9,722 bases of DNA from Simkania negevensis (GTDB lineage: Bacteria; Chlamydiota; Chlamydiia; Chlamydiales; Simkaniaceae). A program made the translations under genes and the position numbers. The stretch is from the NCBI GenBank assembly GCA_016191565.1, contig JACPWA010000007.1:1-9722 (forward strand), written 5' to 3'. The notes below the pieces were generated by a model, which saw nothing but the letters and a program-made list of their open reading frames with translations, made no database searches and was not told the DNA's origin. Positions 6,153-9,722 of this stretch are shown here, one piece after another; the first letter of the stretch is position 1; each line of letters starts with the position of its first letter.

Positions 6153-8708
6153 CTACTTCCCAGCCTTCGGTCTCTTTCTTTTGAGTTTTTTCGCAAATGC
6201 GATCGGATAGACTTCTTCATAGGTATTGACAAAGTAGACATGAATCCCCTTTTTCAAGTAGGCGGGGAGCTCATCATAGTCTCTCTTGTTTTCTTTAGGG
6301 AAAACAAGGGTCTTGAGTTTAGAGCGCTTAGCAGCGATCAGCTTTTCTTTTAACCCTCCGATTGGCAACACCTTCCCTGTAAGGGTGATCTCCCCTGTCA
6401 TTCCTACATCATTTGCCACTGGCTCATGGATCAGCAGAGACAAAAGAGCTGTAACCATCGTAATCCCTGCTGAAGGACCATCTTTCGGCGTAGCTCCTTC
6501 AGGGATATGAATATGGACCTCTTCCTTGTCAAAAAACTTTGTCTTCGGAGAGAACCTTTTAAGATCGCTACTTAAATAGCTCCAAGCAATTTGTGCCGAC
6601 TCCTTCATCACATCTCCCGCTTGACCTGTCAGCTTCATATCGGTTTTCTCTGAAGGTTTTTCCACCGCCTCCACATAGAGGGTAGCACCTCCTAAGGCAG
6701 TCCAAGCAAGCCCAGTACATACCCCCACAGGAGTTTTTTCATAATAACGGTCTGTAGTAAAAATTGGTTTGCCGAGATATTTTTCAAGGGTCTTCTCGGT
6801 AATCATGACACACTTTTTCTTTTTCTTCTTATCTTTAGATTCTTGCAACTTTACTATCTCCACAGCCACTTTTCTCAAGACTTTCTTAACGCATTTTTCC
6901 AAGGCGCGCACTCCCGATTCCCTTGCATATCCTTCAATCATTTCCTCAACTGCGCGATTTGAAAATTTAATCTGAGAAGCTTTTAACCCTGAATTTTTTC
7001 GGTTCCTTGGAACCAGGTATTTGGTAGCGATTTGCACCTTCTCCTCTTTAATATACCCTGAAAGACGCAGCACATCCATCCGGTCTCTTAAAGGCCCTGG
7101 AATAGTATCTAACACGTTTGCTGTAACGATAAATAGCACGTTTGAAAGATCGCACCTTACATCTAGATAGTGATCAAGAAAATCCCTGTTTTGCTCTGGA
7201 TCTAATACCTCTAAAAGAGCAGAAGCAGGATCTCCTTGATAGCTTACCCCCATTTTATCCACTTCATCGATCATAATGACTGGATTCATAGACTGAGTAT
7301 ATTTTAGCGCTTGGATCATCTTTCCCGGCATGGCTCCTACATAGGTCCTTCGATGCCCTTTGATTTCTGCTTCATCGCGCATTCCACCTACAGAAAAGCG
7401 GAAAAATTTCCGGTTGAGCGCCCGCGCAATGCTCTTGCCCACACTTGTTTTTCCCACCCCAGGAGGCCCCACAAAGCAGATGATGCTCCCTTTAACCCCT
7501 CCCGTAAGCTTCCCCACGCCGATAAATTCTAGAATCCGCTCTTTAATATCCTTTAACCCATAATGATCCTCATCAAGCACTTTCTGTGCGTGGCGAAGAT
7601 TATGGTTTTCCTCATCGTTCACTCCCCAAGGAACTACTGTAAGCCAATCAAGATAGTTCCTCGCTACTGCGTATTCAGCAGATTGCACCTCAAGAACGCT
7701 AAGTTTATCTAACTCTTCAGTAATTACTTTTAGAATATCAGGAGGGACTTTTTTATTTTTGATCCTTTCTTGGAATTTTTCAAGGTCGCATGCCTTATCA
7801 TCCTTTTCAAGACCAAGCTCTTTTTTGATTGTCTTAAGCTGTTCTCTTAGAAAGAATTCTCTTTGTGTTTTTGTAATTGTCGCTTCAATCTTCTGGTTGA
7901 TACTGCTTTGCAATTTGCTCAAATCGAGCTCTTTTTTCAGCAGCACAAGGGTTTTGTCGATTCTTTCTTGCACATCTAACGTTGCTAAAATTTCCTGGAG
8001 TTCTTCTCTCCCTGCTGTAGTTAAAGCAACGGCAAAATCGGCCAATTTCCCAGGCTCAGTAAAATCAGAATGACCAAGAAAGATCTGGAGCTCTTCTTTA
8101 AATAGAGGATTCAGCTTTAAAAGTTCTTTGATGGTGGTAATGATACTAATCGAGTAGGCTTTAATGATTTTTGATTGCTGCTTTGAAATGCTATCTTCAT
8201 GATACGCTACCTTGGCGCGCAGATATTTCGATTTCTTGATCCCCTGTTTAATGATGATCCTTTTTTCCATGTTGAGGACCACCTGCGCTCCTCCCTGTTC
8301 TAAAGGAACGATCCGCAGAATATTTGCCAAAACCCCCACCTTATGAAAGCCTTCGACTGGAAGATCATAGATATTTGCCTCCTCTTTTTTTGTCAAAAAA
8401 AGACCGAGCATCTTATGATCTGATTTAGCGACAATCTTGAGCACCTCATAAAAAGGGCCTGGCTCAATTACAAGGGGAGCTGCCATCCCTGGGAAAAAGG
8501 GTCTCCTCGTTAAAGGAAAAATAAAAAGCTCATCAGGAAGAGCTTCCTTTGGTTTGCTTTTCTTTTTCGCACCGATCAGTTTTTCTAAATCGGTATCGAT
8601 CAACCCATCCCCAGAAGTAAGCTCTTCATCTGCATGTTCATCGTTAAGCATATTTAAGCAAAGGAGTCCTCTTTTATTAATACGTAGAGCGGACCTATCT
8701 CCTTTCAT
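6153..8708 (-). CDS. lon: ATP-dependent endopeptidase La (Lon protease)
   Basis: Lon degrades misfolded and regulatory proteins in the cytoplasm as a hexamer, with AAA+ and serine-lysine protease domains in one chain. The 851 residues fit the family with a chlamydial-type N-terminal extension. The substrate-binding LAN domain starts near FIFPLTRRPFFPGM (62-75). Walker A GPPGVGKT is at 414-421, Walker B VIMIDE at 477-482, a sensor TAN at 529-531 and an RDR arginine-finger region at 541-543. The protease motif PKDGPSAG (741-748) gives Ser746. Lys789 in GGLKEKL completes the dyad with the same 43-residue spacing as in E. coli. A lysine run (627-632) and a basic tail (KLKRKRPKAGK) are notable. 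ATG 8708 has no Shine-Dalgarno. ATG 8651 (residue 20) is an alternative start. It is the first gene of the lon-rfaE2-glpG-rnz operon. Confidence 0.97.
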   Translation of the reverse strand: MKGDRSALRINKRGLLCLNMLNDEHADEELTSGDGLIDTDLEKLIGAKKKSKPKEALPDELFIFPLTRRPFFPGMAAPLVIEPGPFYEVLKIVAKSDHKMLGLFLTKKEEANIYDLPVEGFHKVGVLANILRIVPLEQGGAQVVLNMEKRIIIKQGIKKSKYLRAKVAYHEDSISKQQSKIIKAYSISIITTIKELLKLNPLFKEELQIFLGHSDFTEPGKLADFAVALTTAGREELQEILATLDVQERIDKTLVLLKKELDLSKLQSSINQKIEATITKTQREFFLREQLKTIKKELGLEKDDKACDLEKFQERIKNKKVPPDILKVITEELDKLSVLEVQSAEYAVARNYLDWLTVVPWGVNDEENHNLRHAQKVLDEDHYGLKDIKERILEFIGVGKLTGGVKGSIICFVGPPGVGKTSVGKSIARALNRKFFRFSVGGMRDEAEIKGHRRTYVGAMPGKMIQALKYTQSMNPVIMIDEVDKMGVSYQGDPASALLEVLDPEQNRDFLDHYLDVRCDLSNVLFIVTANVLDTIPGPLRDRMDVLRLSGYIKEEKVQIATKYLVPRNRKNSGLKASQIKFSNRAVEEMIEGYARESGVRALEKCVKKVLRKVAVEIVKLQESKDKKKKKKCVMITEKTLEKYLGKPIFTTDRYYEKTPVGVCTGLAWTALGGATLYVEAVEKPSEKTDMKLTGQAGDVMKESAQIAWSYLSSDLKRFSPKTKFFDKEEVHIHIPEGATPKDGPSAGITMVTALLSLLIHEPVANDVGMTGEITLTGKVLPIGGLKEKLIAAKRSKLKTLVFPKENKRDYDELPAYLKKGIHVYFVNTYEEVYPIAFAKKLKRKRPKAGK

Positions 8709-8762
8709 TTTTTATCACAAAAGGAACAAGGTCCATTTAACCATCGTACCGAATTCTTCTTT

Positions 8763-8790
8763 AATTTAAGACATCTATCCAGTCTAACAA
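8763..8790 (-). promoter_or_regulatory. Possible lon operon promoter
   Basis: On the minus strand TTGTTA (8790-8785) and TAAATT (8768-8763) are spaced 16 bp, each matching four of six consensus bases. Transcription would begin near 8756, about 48 bases before ATG 8708. An overlapping alternative pair lies slightly upstream. No CIRCE-type heat-shock inverted repeat is seen. Confidence 0.28.
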
Positions 8791-8835
8791 CTACTTTAAA
8801 AATACGCAATCATGAGGAAAACGATCTGTAGAAAG

Positions 8836-8847
8836 GGAAAGGTTTCC
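8836..8847. promoter_or_regulatory. Short palindrome between divergent lon and tsaB promoters
   Basis: GGAAA-GG-TTTCC forms a compact dyad at 8836-8847. It lies within a looser inverted repeat GAGGAAA (8814-8820) and TTTCCTC (8843-8849). Its place between two divergent promoters fits an operator, but short palindromes are common by chance. Confidence 0.25.
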
Positions 8848-8899
8848 TCTATCTGGTCCCATCCCCTATGTACGATCTCGTTTGAATAAAAACAAGACT

Positions 8900-8927
8900 T
8901 TGATCAATTACTCTTTTATAGTATACT
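8900..8927 (+). promoter_or_regulatory. Likely tsaB promoter
   Basis: TTGATC (8900-8905) and TATACT (8922-8927) are spaced 16 bp and match four and five of six sigma70 consensus bases. TATAGT (8917-8922) overlaps as a second -10. Transcription would start near 8934, about 29 bases before ATG 8963. Confidence 0.5.
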
Positions 8928-8962
8928 AGTAGAAATTAAAACAACTTGAAAATGAATTGTTT

Positions 8963-9586
8963 ATGAACTTCTTTCTCATAGAAACAAGTGGAGAAGATAG
9001 TTTTGTTGCCCTCTTTTTGGAAAACGGCACTTATGAGGCCTGCTTCCTCCCTTCTCTTCACCAATCCAAAACCCTCCTTCCCGCCATCAGCTCTCTTCTA
9101 AAAAACCAACAGATCCATTTCAATTCTTTAGCATTTATTGCCGTCGGGATCGGCCCCGGCCTTTTTACCGGAACCCGAATTGGGGTTATGACCACTAAAA
9201 CCCTTAACTTTGCCAAAAAGATCCCCCTTATCCCTTTTTGTAGCCTGACTCGTTTCCTTCCTGATAGAGAAGGCCCCTTTCTTACCTTATTAGACGGCAA
9301 ATCAGAAGGGTTTATCCTTTTAGAAGGGGAAAAAAAAGGGGAAGAAGCCCTCTTTTCTTTCCCTTACCACAAGGTTAAAAAGGAAGAACTTGTCCCTTAT
9401 CTTAAAAAACACACTCTTCTCCTTATCTCTCCTCCTAGCTCTCTTGAAGTGAAGCTTAAAGATCTTCTTTTGGACAAAACATGGCAAGAAGCAAAGCCCA
9501 ATCTCCCTTTTTTGGCTTCTCAAGTCAAAAAGAGGTATCTCCAAGGCGAAGGGCATGCTCATCCTGAAGTGGTAGCAATATATTAA
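8963..9586 (+). CDS. tsaB: tRNA threonylcarbamoyladenosine biosynthesis protein TsaB (YeaZ)
   Basis: TsaB forms the scaffold with TsaD and TsaE that installs t6A at position 37 of ANN-decoding tRNAs; it has an ASKHA (actin-like) fold. MNFFLIETSGEDSFVALFLENG at the N-terminus corresponds to the family's first strand with an (I/L)xTS motif. SLHQSKTLLPAI (31-42) holds the usual conserved His. GIGPGLFTGTRIGV (62-75) is the family hallmark, normally GPGSFTGxRIG. Length is 207 residues, slightly short of the E. coli size, with a divergent C-terminal half and an ending HPEVVAIY. I chose ATG 8963 because it places the conserved strand at the N-terminus; TTG 8957 would add two residues. There is no clear Shine-Dalgarno. 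It is divergent from lon, a neighbourhood I recall in Chlamydia. Confidence 0.88.
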   Translation: MNFFLIETSGEDSFVALFLENGTYEACFLPSLHQSKTLLPAISSLLKNQQIHFNSLAFIAVGIGPGLFTGTRIGVMTTKTLNFAKKIPLIPFCSLTRFLPDREGPFLTLLDGKSEGFILLEGEKKGEEALFSFPYHKVKKEELVPYLKKHTLLLISPPSSLEVKLKDLLLDKTWQEAKPNLPFLASQVKKRYLQGEGHAHPEVVAIY

Positions 9587-9722
9587 TAGACTCCTTTCGA
9601 AACTCCATTTATTTGCCAAAATAACGATTTTTGCCATCTCTAAAAACCGATTGTTTCAGCCATGTGTTCCCACATTGTCTTCAAAATCGTTTTTAAGACC
9701 TGTCTAAAACCCGTCATTTTTC
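9587..9722. other. Non-coding end of the window with small dyads
   Basis: The 136 bases after tsaB hold no credible gene. AACGATTTT (9623-9631) can pair with AAAATCGTT (9684-9692). Within that, ATGTG (9662-9666) pairs with CACAT (9671-9675). AAGAC-CT-GTCT lies at 9696-9705. TCTAAAA followed by CCG recurs near 9639 and 9703. This could be a weak terminator or the edge of an intergenic repeat. Confidence 0.35.

Noticed and set aside
8698..8708. AAAGGAG at the first codons of lon as a ribosome binding site for a later start
   Set aside because: No start codon in frame lies at a usable distance; the next in-frame ATG (8651) is about 47 bases further on.
8812..8889. 25-codon plus-strand ORF between lon and tsaB (MRKTICRKGK...)
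   Set aside because: No ribosome binding site, basic and low-quality composition, and it lies in the divergent promoter region; probably chance.

Overview
The window looks like chromosomal DNA from a member of the Chlamydiae, most likely an environmental (Parachlamydiales or Simkania-like) lineage rather than Chlamydia itself. This rests on recognisable protein sequences: the RNase Z part ([21 protein letters not shown]) and the Lon protease read like chlamydial versions, and tsaB, lon and rnz lie close together, as I recall they do in Chlamydia. It is an inference from remembered families, not a database result. The DNA is AT-rich, and no rRNA, tRNA, CRISPR array, insertion sequence or phage gene is visible.

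Layout. Left part (1-2163): the 5' part of a minus-strand gene runs off the left edge. It starts at a TTG near 546 and overlaps a tiny upstream reading frame. Two plus-strand genes of unknown function follow: a 143-residue soluble protein (835-1266) and a 198-residue lipoprotein (1325-1921). A 242-bp gap holds a 42-bp palindrome. Middle (2164-3768): an oligopeptide-type solute-binding protein (OppA family) stands alone on the plus strand, without permease or ATPase genes. Right part (3786-8708, minus strand): a tightly packed operon reads lon, an hldE-C/rfaE2-type nucleotidyltransferase, a GlpG-like rhomboid, then RNase Z. Intergenic spacing is 2 nt and then a TAATG overlap. Divergent from lon is tsaB (8963-9586), with a good sigma70-like promoter. 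The last 136 bp are non-coding as far as can be seen.

The most notable point is the glpG/rnz junction near 4605-4622. The rhomboid reads normally up to the conserved 'AN' that precedes its catalytic histidine. It then runs out of frame into RNase Z sequence. RNase Z is recognisable only from the residues [14 protein letters not shown] onward, directly after an in-frame stop, with no start codon before its metal-binding motif. The simplest reading is one deletion that removed both the end of glpG and the start of rnz, leaving both genes broken. It may be real reductive evolution or an assembly error; RNase Z is normally needed for tRNA 3'-end processing, so the distinction matters.

How the genes work together: lon (protein quality control), tsaB (t6A tRNA modification) and rnz (tRNA 3' processing) are housekeeping. 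The nucleotidyltransferase probably serves envelope heptose synthesis, and OppA peptide uptake. No new defence, mobile or secretion system is visible here.
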